DNA of 64,000 nt. Source: Gymnothorax reevesii (lineage: Eukaryota > Chordata > Actinopteri > Anguilliformes > Muraenidae). A model generated the notes under the pieces. The model worked only from the letters and a program-made list of their open reading frames with translations. It made no database searches and was not told the DNA's origin. Positions 33,053-45,416 of the stretch are shown here, one piece after another. Both the position numbers and the translations under genes were made by a program. Location: the NCBI GenBank assembly GCA_029721435.1, contig CM056576.1, positions 72,743,876 to 72,807,875 of the forward strand. Reading direction: 5' to 3'. The stretch's first letter is position 1, and every line of letters begins with the position of its first letter.

Positions 33053-34190
33053 TTAACGAGCTATAACTTCATGAACATCAGGCATGACAAAAGCTCTAGA
33101 AGTATGCAAATTTTTTTGTTGGCGTGGTCACATTGCAAACATTTTGTTTGTTTCATCTTCTGTTGTGAAACCTTGCTTTAATTACTGCCAATAAAACTTC
33201 TATATTCTGTCAAATGTATTTGTGTGTTTGTTTGCCCCTGTATAACTGCCTGATTCCTAAACATTATAGCAGGCAAGGTGTTCGTAAGAGCCAGGTGCTA
33301 AAGATCTCTTACAGTCACAGCCTTTATTGACCTCATGTTTCCATTGTTCTTCACTCTTCCTAAAGCAATTACTGAATATAATGCTTCGCTTCTTTATGTT
33401 AAGAGGAATGTTGTTTGTAAATGAGGCAAACTACTAATGTTGCGTGTTCTTCATCCATAATTACATACAATTACATTTGACTCTCCTTGATCAAGCAAAT
33501 TTACCCTGCTCTATTTCTTTAGTCAAAAATCAGTAGGGAGAAAGCTCAGCCCTAGCTATGAATATTGAAAATGCCTTGTATTGCATGAAAAGTGAGTGTT
33601 ACATGAGGGCTGTTCGCATAATGAAACTAGTTAATTCTACTCCTCAATGACCATAAATCATAATTGGACAGCACAGTGTGTAGAATTGGGTCCTAAATTG
33701 GGCTTTAGGACCCAATAGTTATGGCTCTTCTGAGTATTATTCGAAAATTTGAACTGAAAGCTGGTCATCTGTCTTCATTGTGAAACACAATGCAGAGTCC
33801 TGTATATAACCAAGTATTGGATCTGTTCATAATAAAAAATCGGCTGCACTTTGAAAATGAGATAGGCAATTTTGCTATGAGGCTAAGGATTTGTGAAATT
33901 AAAATGAGTAGTCAACCCAGGGATCGACTCCAGTGAGAAGCAGGAACTAGTACATTATTAAAAAATTATGGCATCAGAGCATTGTCATAAAGCTTAGGCA
34001 GTAAAATGTTTATTGTAGAATTAAGTGAGGATTTATGCAGGACTGAGCAGTCATATCCCATGTGTCAGCATTTTGAAAGAAGTTTTTAGCATGTTTTGAA
34101 CAAACTTTGAGCGTGAACAATTCTACCTCAATGTGTCCGGCAACAATATGTTATATGAAAGGTCATTGATCCCTTTAGGATTTGACCCCA

Positions 34191-34308
34191 ATCCCCCAAA
34201 CAAAAGGAAAAAATAAAGCAAGGTAAATTTGCTTACTCAGGAAGAGTCAATCCCCAAAACAAAAGGAAAAAATAAAGCAAGGTAAATTTGCTTACTCAGG
34301 AAGAATCA
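34191..34308 (+). repeat. Near-perfect 59-bp tandem duplication
   Basis: Two adjacent 59-bp units each contain CAAAAGGAAAAAATAAAGCA then AGGTAAATTTGCTTACTCAG. They differ at only about two positions (GAAGAGTC versus GAAGAATC, and one base in the C/A run). Such high identity in an otherwise diverged region points to a recent duplication. The second unit pairs with the left palindrome arm. Confidence 0.9.
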
Positions 34309-34998
34309 GAGAACGTAAGTTTATGTAATGATAGACAAATGAAAGTCAACATCAATGGTTTGCCTCGCTTACATACTCCATTTTTACTTCAATCATACCG
34401 AAGCAAAGCATTTAATTCAGTAACAGTAATACTTATGTTAGTAATACTTGCCACATCACAAACTTTATTGGCCTCGTGTTTATGAGGTTCCCCGCTTTTC
34501 CTCTGAGACCTTTTGCACCTGGCTCTTACAAACACCTTGCCAGCTACAATGTTTAGACTAAGCAGGTATATGATGGCAAACAGAAACACAAAAAAACATT
34601 TGACAGAGAATGTAAGTTTTATTGGCAATAAGAAATGCAAGGTTTCACAATTGAAGATGGGCAAAATGTTCCCTGTGTGACCTAGCCAACACAAAATTTG
34701 TGTACTTCTAATATATACTGTAGCTTGCTATGTTATGCTTCTTGTCTGTTAAGTTATAGTTGGACAAGCTGGGATACTCTCTTGCATGCAACAAACCAGA
34801 CAGGTATAGCTACCAAGGTCTCTGATAGTTACGGTACAGAACATACACTCTACCAGGCAACATTAATGATAGAAAATGCAGGTTTAATAGACAGCCAGCA
34901 ACGAAAGTTTCCCAGAATCATATGACACAACAAACAAAGAACTTGCGATAAGTTTCAAATACAACAGAAACTAGATGATGCGCACTTCATAGAGATGC

Positions 34999-35211
34999 TA
35001 ACCCACACCTCTTGTTGATCTTGACCTTCGACATTTCGACCTCAAAATGCAAATTTGGACTGGGTACCCTAGGATCATCTACCCCACAAAGTTTGGTCAC
35101 CCTAGCTTCAGTGGTGGCTGAGCTGACGGACGGACGGACGGACACACAACACACAAGCAGACAGACGGTGCTAAACTGTATACCCTCGCCGCCTCATCGG
35201 GCGTGGGTAAC
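34999..35211 (-). mobile_element. Small GGACGGAC-bearing element in the right palindrome arm
   Basis: The ends are CTAACCCACACC on the left and GCGTGGGTAAC on the right, in inverted arrangement. Inside are GACCTTCGACATTTCGACCT, CCCCACAAAGTTTGGTCACC and a (GGAC)n run. The make-up resembles the CCCCCGCC-ended repeats at 3368, 10113 and 63749. The matching place in the left arm (about 32590) is uninterrupted, so this is a later insertion. Confidence 0.65.
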
Positions 35212-35609
35212 AAAATCCAAAAAACTTAACTGTAGCTAAGGTTATAATGTATTCTTATAAATTAATTAAGATCAAAGCTATTAGCTAGCAACTTATCTAT
35301 GTAGCTTCTACCTGTTAGCTTTGCCTCAGCGCCACATCTGTGTTTTACTATCATTAACCATCGCAATAATAAATTAACTGCTCAAAGAACTTGTGTCCCT
35401 CCACCGAACTTTTTACATTTGAACTGTTTTCCACAACTCCAACGACATCAGTGGCGCAAAATTTTGAGAGTAAAAGAAGGCTTTTAAAGAAATGTACCAC
35501 CTCCACGCTGACATGCTGGGTACCTAAAGCTACAGAAGCTAACCGGAAAACAAGGGACCCACATCTGGTCATGAGCACCATATTGTAAGATAGGTGTATC
35601 CCTGGAATT

Positions 35610-36180
35610 GTTTCATTGGCGCATTTCAGAGTAAAAGACTACCATACGGTTGGAAGTGGATGTAACTCCCCATGAAACAACTGTGCATGTACGTTTTCCT
35701 CTTCCTCTTATCCTCCGCCAGTGGATTCCTGCCACGTATGCTTGGACTGTGTGCATGAAAATGATCAATTAAATCCGGTGAAGTACTTGAACTGTGAACT
35801 AAGCAATCAAACATGAACTGAGAATAAAAAAAAGAACCATTTGGACAGTAAATAAGAGCCGCATAATCTGTTAGTAATCCCCTCTCTTTGTGTAGCTCTG
35901 TCCATATTGTGTGTTTTCTTTGATTCATTTTCTTTGAGCAAAAGGTTTAGTTTTGATTTTATACGGCTCCTTTTTTTCTACTTAAGCTTTATTGAAAATG
36001 TTCAAATGTGGTACAAAAATTTTTTGATTTAAAAAGTTTGATTTAAAGGGTTGTACTGTTTTGTATTTTATGTCACATTCTCCCGTGCCACCATGTTATA
36101 CTAGTTCTTTTGTGGTATTTGATCTAAGCCATAAATCATACAGAAGTATAAACTGACATTTTAGGTTTTGAAAAAAAGGA
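35610..36180. other. Intergenic stretch before the gypsy remnant
   Basis: No LTR or primer-binding site for the following gypsy element could be found, and nothing else is recognisable. Confidence 0.3.
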
Positions 36181-36184
36181 TATT

Positions 36185-36985
36185 ATGGCAACTCATCCTG
36201 ACCTATCAGAACTTGATGAAGACATTGATTATATTCCCCTTCCAAGTTGTGGTATGCCTGGACACACTAATGCAGACCTTGAACTTAAAGTGAAGGATCT
36301 GCAAAATGAAGTTCAGATGCTCCAGGGATACCTTAATGATTCTCTTAATCAGCAGAGATATTCTTGAACACTGGGAGCAGGATGAGAAGGTACACATCAA
36401 ACCCTCCCCTGCTCAGGTCCCAGGTCCTTTCAGCAGAAGACGTGAATATAGGTATGTGATAACACCTGGTCACAATCAAACTACTAAAACTGCTTCACAC
36501 CTTCACTCAGATTCTATTGAATTGAATAACACAACCCGAGTCCTTGCAGCAGCATTGCACCAAGCTAAACCTAAACCCCCAGTGTTCTCCGGTGATGGTG
36601 TGGTCCACCCAGTGGACAGGCTACAGTCAGTTAACACTTACAGGTCTTCCCTTAACCTGACTGACGCCCAGACTCTCCAAGAACTGCCACGTTTCCTGGT
36701 CAAAGAAACTAGGAAGTGGTTCAGTGTGCTTAACACTCATGTTGTTTCTTGGGCTGAATTTTATGAGCTCTTCAGAATGGTCTTCTTACCTGCTGACAAT
36801 CAAGACCGCATCATGACAGGCATCCTGGACCATGTCCAGAGCCCCTACCCACATTCGTTGCTCACATGCTTTGCGAATTTAAAAAGCTAAGAAGCCCACT
36901 ATCGGAACAGGATCAAATTGACCTCATCAGTAAGCATGCACTGGAAAAGTACAGAGTTGCACTTTGTGGGATATCAAATCAGTCA
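36185..36985 (+). pseudogene. Ty3/gypsy gag remnant
   Basis: The reading starts at ATG 36185 (MATHPDLSELDEDIDYIPLP). It changes frame near 36306-36364, continues through KPKPPVFSGDGVVHPVDRLQ and the retrotransposon-gag-like stretch FLVKETRKWFSVLN ... VSWAEFYELFRMVFLP. A second frame change near 36860 follows, to CEFKKLRSPLSEQDQIDLIS. A gag this size forms the particle core of a gypsy element. Three frames are needed to follow it, so it is dead. It continues directly into the pol region below. Confidence 0.75.
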
Positions 36986-37429
36986 TTGAACTAATGCTAT
37001 GAGCTAATGAGCTCTATTCTGTATTTGGCTCTGTCATTACCCAGCTGCCTCGGGCATGATTGAGAAATCCACCTGATGGTGGGACCTACTGTTTCAAATG
37101 CTTTACACCATATTTGTAATTTCAAAACTACCCAAACTACTATCCAATCCCAGAGGAACCCCGCACCGTCCCAAATCCACTTCAGAGCTATCACATGTTC
37201 CACCTATTGATCAGGAATAAGGTGAAGATGCTGTGAAAGCTGAGGAAGAGAACACAACACCAACAAGGAGATCAAGAGGCAGGGGGCAGGAAAACTTCAT
37301 GGGGGTGAGGAGGCAACCCTCCCCCCACGTTGACTTCGCCTCCCTCACTTCCAGCCACCCCACAAGAGCACCCATGTGATAGAGAAGATTCTTAAGCACC
37401 ATGGAATACTCCATTTGGGTGAAATTTGA

Positions 37430-37890
37430 ACTTTAGAGGTGTAGCACCTAGTGCTACGCTTGACACAGATGCATCAATCTCAGCTGTTAAAGCAGACTTG
37501 GTCCCTGAAAACATTCAAAATTGATCCTTAAACAGCCCCACCGATTCAGCCAGCTAATAATGCAGCCTGTTTTCCAATAGGGATCACCTGTTATACCATT
37601 GGGTTTATGGGTAAGGATATTTACCAGCAGTTTGCTGTAATCCATGACCTGTCTTCACTCATGGTCCTGGGAATGGACTTCATGATGTGTATCTCACTCA
37701 CCATACATGTTCCAACCAGTACAGTGATTTTGTATGACAGTCCTCCATTTTTTGATGAACTTGATGACAGACCAGGGACATATGACCTGAATGGTAATAC
37801 CATGATGTTTCTTGAAGTTCCTGCGTCTGCCCTTGAGGATAAGGTGGAAAAAGTCAACTTGGGAAAAAAAGAAAAACAACAGAACTGTTA
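37430..37890 (+). pseudogene. Ty3/gypsy aspartic protease remnant
   Basis: The translation gives ATLDTDASISAVKADLVP near 37455-37510, where the retropepsin active-site motif D-T-G-A would be. The glycine is replaced by Asp, and stops follow at about 37522. The later frame (37607-37890) reads QQFAVIHDLSSLMVLGMDFM, matching the ILGxDFL block near the protease C-terminus. Inactive. Confidence 0.7.
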
Positions 37891-37959
37891 GGACTACTGA
37901 AAAGCTACAACAATCTGTTTGAGGAGCATCTTGGCCGCACCTCTTTGGCAGAACATGTC

Positions 37960-39660
37960 AGTTATAGGAGATGCAAAACCAGTCAGCCTCCCTCCTTATC
38001 ACACCTAACCTGCAAAGAAACAAGTCATTGAAGACCAAGTGAAAAAAAATGATACAGGAAGGTATCATTGAGTCAGGTTCAGGGCCATGGGCTGCACCAG
38101 TGGTTATTGTGAACAGGCCACCTCGCGAACTGAGGTTCTGTGTGGACAATCGAGGCCTCAATCAGCTGACTGTAAATGATTCTTATCCTCTACCACAAAT
38201 TGATGAATCTCTTGGCTTCCTGTCTAGGGGGAAATTTCTCACCACCCTGGCTTGAGGTAATTGGCAGGTAGCTGTTGCTGAGGAGTCCAAGCCAAAGACC
38301 GCCTTCATCACACACTGCAGCCTATTCCAGTTCAAAGTCCTTTCTTATGGCCTAACGCGCCAGCGACCTTTCAAAGGCTTATGAACATGGTCCTAGCTGG
38401 CCTCATCTACAAGTCTTATGCTGTGTATCTTGACCTCACCCACCATCAAACAGCATCTTGCAGACCTAGAAGAAGTCTTAGCCAAACTGAAGTCAGCTGA
38501 CCTTTCTTTGAAACTGAGTATGTACCAGATTTGCCTCAGCAAGCTGACCTTCCTGGGTTACCGTATCACCCCATCTGGCATGCATCCAGACCCAGACAAA
38601 GTCAAAGCTGTGATGGAGTTCAATGTGTCCACCACTGTGAAACAAGGGCGTCAGTTCCTCTGCCTAGGTGGCTGAACCACTGTTCGCCCTAACAAAAAAA
38701 GTCACACCATTCAACTAGGACAACAAATGTCAAACAGCTATGGATCTCTTGAAATGCTGCATAATGTCATCGCCTGTCCTGAGATTCCCAGATTTTACTT
38801 GTCCTTTCTTCATCAATGCAGACACCTGCGATGCTGGTCTTGGAGCAACATTAATGCAAAGAGATGATCGAGGTAGAGATTTTGTGGTGGCATATGCCAG
38901 TCGTGCTTTAGACTAATCTGAGGAACTATACACAAACCCAGAGATAGAGTGTATAGCTGTTATATGGGCTTTGAAGCAGTTTAGAAAATACATTGAACGC
39001 CTTCATGTGACTGTCCTCTCAGACCACAACAGCCTTCAGGGGTAAATGTCAGGACCCAGCACTACTGCCAGGCTAGCTAGATGGTCTCTTTGGCTCCAGG
39101 ACTTCAAATTCAGCACAGTCCACAAGCCTGGTGAGCGCAACAAAGTGCCTGGCACTCTCTCCAGAAACCTCCTCTCTATAACAGATGCTCCTCTTGATCT
39201 CCTATCTGCGTACGCTGTGATCGGAAGCCTGAATCTCCGTGCCCTCCCGCCGGTGATAATGTCTGACCAGCCACCGGTGCAACGGCAGGAAGATCTACTA
39301 ACTAGTAAGCTGCTCTGTCGACTTGAAGATGAACAACAAATTGAGGGGGATAATTGTGATTCCCCACAGTTTTCAACTCAAGATGGTCTCCTCCACTTTC
39401 ATGACCCAAAAGCTAAATGTCACATTCACCCACTCAAGGAAATAAAGCTTTAGGTCCCTGTAGCCATCTGTGGTTGTCTTCTCAGACATTATCATGATCA
39501 TCCCACTGCTAGTCAGCTAGGCATCGCAAAAACTCTGGCACGCCTACGGCTCAGATTCTTTTATCCAGCCATGTCCTCTGATGTCAAATGGTATGTGGCC
39601 TCTTATTCAGTGTGTCAGGCCACTAACCCAAGCCAAAGGAAGCCTACCAGTCACATGAAC
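37960..39660 (+). pseudogene. Ty3/gypsy reverse transcriptase, RNase H and partial integrase remnant
   Basis: The order is typical of Ty3/gypsy pol. First come an RT N-terminus (VSLPPYHT, then IIESGSGPWAAPVVIV and LRFCVDNRGLNQLTV) and a palm in which the expected Y-x-D-D is damaged (AVYLDLTHH near 38415). A thumb follows (FLGYRITPSGMHPDPDKVKA), then RNase H (FFINADTCDAGLGATLMQRD, SEELYTNPEIECIAVIWAL, VLSDHNSLQG, 38800-39045). Last is the zinc-binding start of integrase (RHYHDHPTASQLGI ... SVCQATNPSQRKP, 39490-39645), with the first Cys of the C-x2-C pair lost. The integrase core is missing. Many stops and frame shifts. Confidence 0.85.
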
Positions 39661-40829
39661 TGTTACAAGGACAAAAATACTGAAATATCACCATTCCCGC
39701 CATTATGTGAAAACTAGCATTGTCTTTGTTTTTTTCCTTTTGCTATCGCTGTGGAATAATTTTTTTACTGATTCATTTACTTTACTATAAATTGAATATA
39801 GATTCATTTTATTATTAATTGAATATGGATTCATTTTCTTTATTATTAATTGTTTATCCTTGCTTGCTCTGGCTCAATTTTTCTAAGGCTTTAGTAGTGT
39901 ACTCTTGCCTGTTTCTGATTTGCCTAGGCCTTGCATCACTGTAGTTTTCCATATATCTGAACAATGCATAATTGCTTATACTTTATCTGGAGCCATGCAG
40001 GACCTTAACAATGTCAGGATGTTTTCTTTCTCTCCCAAGTTTATGTGTTCTCAGGAAAAAGAGCGCAAGGGGAGCCTGGGATGCCGAAAAGATAAGATGT
40101 ATATACGTACTTCGGGGCCAGCTTTACGTGGGCTGCGTGCGTCTGCAACATTCCTGTTGATACCATGATGCGTAAAACAGCTCGGGGGGGAGGAGGATGT
40201 CAAGATGGACTCTTACTTATACACCACCAAAAAAGAATTTTCTTTATCCTTGTACTTGCCTGTAATAAGAGTTCTCGCATGTGACGGGGGTCCTTTTCTG
40301 CAGAAAAGTAAACTGACCTTGAACTATAACTTCCTTATAGTCTAAACCTATCTAAACCTAGGTAATCACTATATTCACTGCATTTCAGTGGGAGACCGTT
40401 TGAGGCTTTAAGTGACCATTGAATTCTATGAGGGATGAGTCTACAAATAAATCAATGGTAAAGTATCATGTGTTTTCAAGATCTGATGACTATAATTAAC
40501 AGTAGAATGGCATTAATGGCATTACTATCTGGATAACTGCAGTGAAAAGGTCTTAACAACTCCTGAACATGATCTGAAATTGTAGCCCAGTTCTTGGCTC
40601 TACACAGTAAGTTTATCCAGCTAATTTGATAATTCTGTGTTGTAATACAAGGTGGGTCCCAGTTTTTTTGCATTTTCAGCAGCTGTTGATATTAAGCTAA
40701 ATAAATATTGTTAAATTATTATATTACTAGACAAGTAGACATTGGACAGTGTCACTGCCCTTAATTGCCATCTGTAGTGTTGTAAAATTAGCATTTTACG
40801 ATTCTTATTTATCATTTGCATTTTCTATG
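39661..40829. other. Intergenic stretch after the gypsy remnant
   Basis: Contains AT-rich sequence and a purine-rich stretch (GGGGGGGAGGAGGATGTCAA near 40185) that could be a gypsy polypurine tract with the start of a 3' LTR. No matching 5' LTR was found, so this stays unproven. No gene seen. Confidence 0.3.
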
Positions 40830-40985
40830 TAGTATGTATTGATTTGCTTCTTAATGTTGTGTATACTGTTTCCTAATCTAGTGATATAGAGGTGTGGTAC
40901 TGCCTCTCTTTGCGATATCTCCCTTGTGGAAAAGATCCTTGATCTCAATGGGATAATTAACTGGTTAAATAAGGGTAAATAAAAA
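40830..40985 (+). repeat. LINE 3' tail (CTCAATGGGATAA...TTAAATAAGG)
   Basis: TATCTCCCTTGTGGAAAAGA, then GATCTCAATGGGATAATTAA and GGTTAAATAAGGGTAAATAA, is the recognisable 3' end of a fish non-LTR retrotransposon. No reading frame is attached, so it is a severely 5'-truncated copy. Confidence 0.65.
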
Positions 40986-41320
40986 TGCCGACGGTAGACA
41001 ACAGCAGAGTACATAACCTATAATGACAGCATTCTCCCATGGGCAAAATTCATAATTCGGCCTTGTGTGAGAACCAAAGGCGAGGATTCAGGGTTCAGAA
41101 AATTGATAGGATCAACCTCTCTGAATGTTAACAGTAAATTTTACTTGATTCACATAATAAAAATCAATATCGCTTTTTTCAAAAATCGCTTTTGAAAAAG
41201 TAAAGTTTGGCCAAAGGGTGGCGGTACAGGAATGGTCATGGTGTCAATAGAACCATAACATTGGCCTTTAATCAACCAAGACATTAAGTTGATCCAATTC
41301 CCATCAAAAGACTTTCTATT

Positions 41321-42028
41321 AACCCTCGGCGCAGCGCAGCGAGGGTTACTGTAGTTGGGTCTGTGTGTCTGTTAAGTCACATCTCACCTCTGGAGCGTCT
41401 GTTCGTCCTGAAATTGCTGTCACGTACTCAGCTGGCAACGGAGGTCAAAAAATTTGTGGGGTTTTCTCTGAAACCGTCCCGTTGCAGAGATCCAGCACTC
41501 TCCGTTGTACGGCCATACAATTTTCCTGCTGAAAACGCGCATTCGATTATAGTCCTATACCGCGTGGTACTGGTCATTTCTTCCTGTGTGGTGTGCAGAG
41601 AAGAGCGAGTAGTTTCGTGAGTTGCAGTTGGTCGGCTTACAAGTAAATGAAGATACCAACGGCTTCCGAACGGCACGGAGCAGATTATTATTAGAACGGA
41701 TTTTGCTATAAACGCTTCATTCAAAAGTTATAATTATGGAGTGAAACACGAGCGAAAGAGCCTATTATAATATGCTAATTAGCTTACTCAGGCCTACCCG
41801 CGATCAATTTTCCTGTTCGATGTACAGCGAAGGACCAGAGGTTGCTGAGGGAGTACAAACATGTGCACTGCTCCAGTCAAAGCTATAGCACTTCCAGCAG
41901 TGTACAGAGCCACTTGCTAGTTGAGCCAGTAGTCTTCCGTATACTTTTCGTTATACAAAGAGAGGCGGATGTAAAAGTAATATACATGCGCATCATCTCC
42001 GTTCAGCACAATTGCCGCGCCGAGGGTT
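41321..42028. mobile_element. 708-bp element with AACCCTCGGCGC inverted ends
   Basis: The 12-bp ends AACCCTCGGCGC (41321) and GCGCCGAGGGTT (ending 42028) are perfect inverted copies. The left end also folds on itself (AACCCTCG ... CGAGGGTT). No transposase frame. Target duplication not apparent, so the limits could shift by some bases. Confidence 0.5.
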
Positions 42029-42720
42029 TTGCACTTCAGTGCTTTCATTGTATCTGGAATTATAGTCCCACCTAATGGCGGCGCTATAGCAAGTAATAGA
42101 CCCATTGAATTTTGCCATCTGATCTGACACGATTCCCTGTTTGAGTGCTGTTAGAGCTATTGCCCTCTGAAAAATGAAAAGTTTGGCCTGGTCCAGGTGC
42201 CAAAGGGAAGGTCATAGGGTCACCAACATTATTGAAGAAATTTGGATCAATTATAGACCCTGAAAACAATATCAACCATTGCTTTTTCTGTTTCTTAAAA
42301 GTGCCACTTTTTAGGGCTAATTTGTTTGTCAGCCAAAAGGTGAATAATAAATCCATTTCCAAATGAAATTTGGGATTTTGCGATTGGTAATGGAAACAGG
42401 ACCGCAGGCACTGTATTAATGGATCAGGTTGGATTCAAAATTCGTTTTTCAGATAATTGCATATTACAGGTCTACCCATGCAGGACTTATCCAAACTTCT
42501 GAAGCACATTTTCAGCACTTAAAACATATGTTCAGTTACAGTTTGTGTGCCATGTGATGGGACAGAAATCCGTGCACTATTCAGACATACATGGCATGTA
42601 TTTGATATTTTAGCCAGCTATTGTCACCGAACAGCTATCCTTCCAGGAAGGATCCTCTGGAAGACAGCATGAATTACAGAGTTTGCCAGTATTAAGGAGT
42701 TGTGGCTTTAGCTAGTATAA

Positions 42721-44625
42721 CAGGGGCGTTGCCAAGGGGGGGCAGGGGGTGGGCAGTGCCCACCCTGAGAAAAGCTCTGCCCCCCCTAATGAAAACTCAA
42801 GATAAAAACCTGATTTACTACTATTTGTCAGCAAACACGCGAAATCCAACTAATTCTCAGCTGGAGGTAGACAGCCATTTAGAGTGAGCTTTACATGCTT
42901 CATTTATCTATCACTATGTGTGATTGGTGGATTCCTTTGCCAGTCTATTCTGCTGTGAAACTATCGAATTACTGGGACCCTCCCATACTCTTAGACTGCC
43001 GTCTTCGCTCATCAGTCTGAGGTCACGTCCACTGCTCTGTGCTTCTCTCAGGGAATTAAAACTTCGCCCATCTCTTTTGTTGCTATTTCTACCACCGCTT
43101 ATTTTGTAAGTCTTTGTGTTTGATATTATGGTCATTTGTGTTCACTCGTGCGGTTATAACCCGACTTGGCTACCGAGTGAGCCCAGGCAGCTCGCCAGCA
43201 GCTAGTCTGGAATTGCTAACGTTAGTCACTCACTGGGGTTGTTGCTACAATAAGTCTGTATCATAAGCACTTCCGGGAGAAAACTAGACTGGCGTAAGTA
43301 TTTTTCGGTGACATGCTGAACGGTGCCAAGTAAAGGATTTCAGAAGGCAACTCTAAGAAAAGTAAACGCGTTTAAAGATACACACCTGAAGCGGCTTAAA
43401 TTATTTGAAATGCTGCCGGGAAGAAGCCGAGTTTAGATTTCTGCAGGTGCTCCGCCCTTCCCTAAATCTGCTCCCGTGCACTTGGCCTCAATAACAATCA
43501 AACTATTTCAGTGGCCTATAACGATTAAGATGTGATGGTGAAAAGCAGACAAACATAACTGAGCGACGGTGTTGGATTGAAAGACTGCTAGTTTGAATAA
43601 TTCGAAAAAATCTTCCTCCTCCTCAAAACCATGAAACGTGAATGTCAGGTATAAATGATCAGTCGCACGAAATCGCGTGGCAATGACAATCGCGTTCATG
43701 CAAAACTGCTGTTCTATGGACATTTAAATTTAGAAATGCATCAATCAATCATGCTGTCTGAACAGCTTTACTCATTCAACTTCGAGAGTAAACGAATCCA
43801 CCATTTAATTGCCAATCAAGCAAAGTAAATGGGAATAGGTTTGTTTTTTCTGAGAGTTGCCTAATTGGTTAATAGGAGGCGATTCTGTAGTCCTTTACTT
43901 CGTTGTTCTCAAACTCAGTCCCGGAGGACCCCTGTGTATGCTGGTTTTTATTGCAACCACAATAGCAATTCCAGGATTTTAACAAGCCGTTACTTTTTCT
44001 TAATTAGGTTCTTTTGATCTTCAGAGAGGTAATTTATCATCTTAATCTACAGAAAGCAAAACATGGCTTTGAAATGCCCCAAAGATGACTAATTTTACAT
44101 TGTACTCATTGCACTATTTGCAAAAAATTAAAGAGGTAACAGACCAATAAGATTCACTTGCCAACTTAATGACTTAACTTGTACCTTGGTTTTTTGCTGA
44201 ATACGCAATAATTGGCTATTTTCACCTGATACTTCACTACAAAACTGGTGGGCCTCATTATCATCATTGGCGTTGTTATTGCATTCATCATTATCTTCTT
44301 GATGGTTAGGAATGAAGGCCAGGTGTACATACCAATTAAGAGCCTGCTGATTGACCTCAGACTTTAATTGCATTGGTTATAGTTACATTCTTTATGTATA
44401 TTGAAATCAACTGTTTGAAATTTAATCCAGTGAGTACCACATGCCCATAGAAGATAAATTTTACATTGCATACATTGTCAATTCTGGCATGATGTGATTT
44501 AAGAATCTAAGTGATATATATAGGCTCTATTTATTTATTTTACGGCGATTTAGAGGTTTTTTTTTTTTTGCCCCCCCAAGGAGGACAAATGCCCACCCAA
44601 GCTTGGCATCCTGGTAACGCCTCTG
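42721..44625. mobile_element. 1.9-kb hAT element with 8-bp target duplication
   Basis: TAGTATAA flanks the element exactly (42713-42720 and 44626-44633). The ends are CAGGGGCGTTGCCAAGG and, inverted, CAGAGGCGTTACCAGGATG. C/G-rich tracts just inside (GTGGGCAGTGCCCACCC on the left, GCCCACCCAAGCTTGG on the right) are also typical. I found no transposase, so it is a non-autonomous copy. A separate repeat (CAGTCCCGGAGGACCCCTGT at 43917) lies inside it. Confidence 0.88.
43905..43965 (+). repeat. Dispersed repeat end (CTCAAACTCAGTCCCGGAGGA)
   Basis: GTTCTCAAACTCAGTCCCGG, then AGGACCCCTGTGTATGCTGG and TTTTTATTGCAACC, matches a common vertebrate dispersed-repeat end that I know by pattern. It appears once, inside the hAT element, and its far end was not located. 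Confidence 0.45.
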
Positions 44626-45416
44626 TAGTATAATCTGTGAATACCTATGCGCATCACCTCACATGTTGAATCATATGACCAGATCGAACAGATTCCCTTA
44701 TGATTAAAATAGCCTGAATCATAGCATGCTCTGACGTGGGTATGTAGAACGATCGCACTTGCAATTTTGGCGCATTTTTAAAAATATCTTGAAAATATCT
44801 TTCACATGGTTTTTTAAAATAATTGTTTGCTTGTCTGGGCGCTGAAGTTCGTCTCAGTCTAGAATGTAACAAGCAGAGGGTACACGCGTAATGCACTTGG
44901 TGACAAAAGTGCATGCGTAATATCATAATAATGCCCCCTTAAAATTGCAGTCGAGACCAGGCTTTTGTTAGTCAATCGCGCAAGACCTTCGTGCGACCTC
45001 AAGAAAGCAACAGGCCAGCAATGCGCCTGACCACACCTCATTTTATGACCAACACGCCCATGGGCCCTCAATTTGGCGCAAATTAATTAGCTGTTTATGC
45101 AACTTGGACACTGGACGGGATGGTATTTTTTTGTCAGAAGCAAAGTAGCAAGACACTTGCATTATGCTTCGTGACCCTCTGTGCTGGGGGTAAAACAGAG
45201 GCCAGGAGGTTTCATGTATTTCTCATAAAATAGTTCTAGTTACTGTTCTAACACGAACCATATGCCCAAAAACTCAGGGACATAATTGAGAAGACACAGC
45301 TTCAACAAAACTTTATTTATGCACCATTATTTAAATCCATCTTCATTACTACATTAAACTAATTCACACATCTGCTGTATGTGTGACAATCAATGATATG
45401 CCTGAAAATATGCACA

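Larger units (their letters stand above)
32226..35600. repeat. 3.4-kb imperfect palindrome
   Basis: Left arm 32226-33525 and right arm 34250-35600 are reverse complements of each other with clear divergence. Paired landmarks include GATGTGGGTCCCTTG (32256 with 35551-35565), GGCAAAGCTAACAGGTAG, GGCAAGGTG (33272 with 34541) and AAGCAAATTTACC (33493 with 34293). Coordinate sums stay near 67,800, so the arms are collinear. The spacer (33526-34249) holds no gene but has a small hairpin TGGGTCCTAAA/TTTAGGACCCA near 33690. Neither arm contains a domain I recognise. It could be the long inverted ends of an old transposon or a local inverted duplication. Confidence 0.85.

Noticed and set aside
36185..39660. 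Endogenous retrovirus with env
   Set aside because: Gag-protease-RT-RNase H-integrase order fits Ty3/gypsy. No env-like frame follows the broken integrase.
40185..40330. Polypurine tract plus TGTCAAGATGG as a gypsy 3' LTR
   Set aside because: No matching 5' LTR or primer-binding site was found upstream of 36185, so an LTR call is unsupported.
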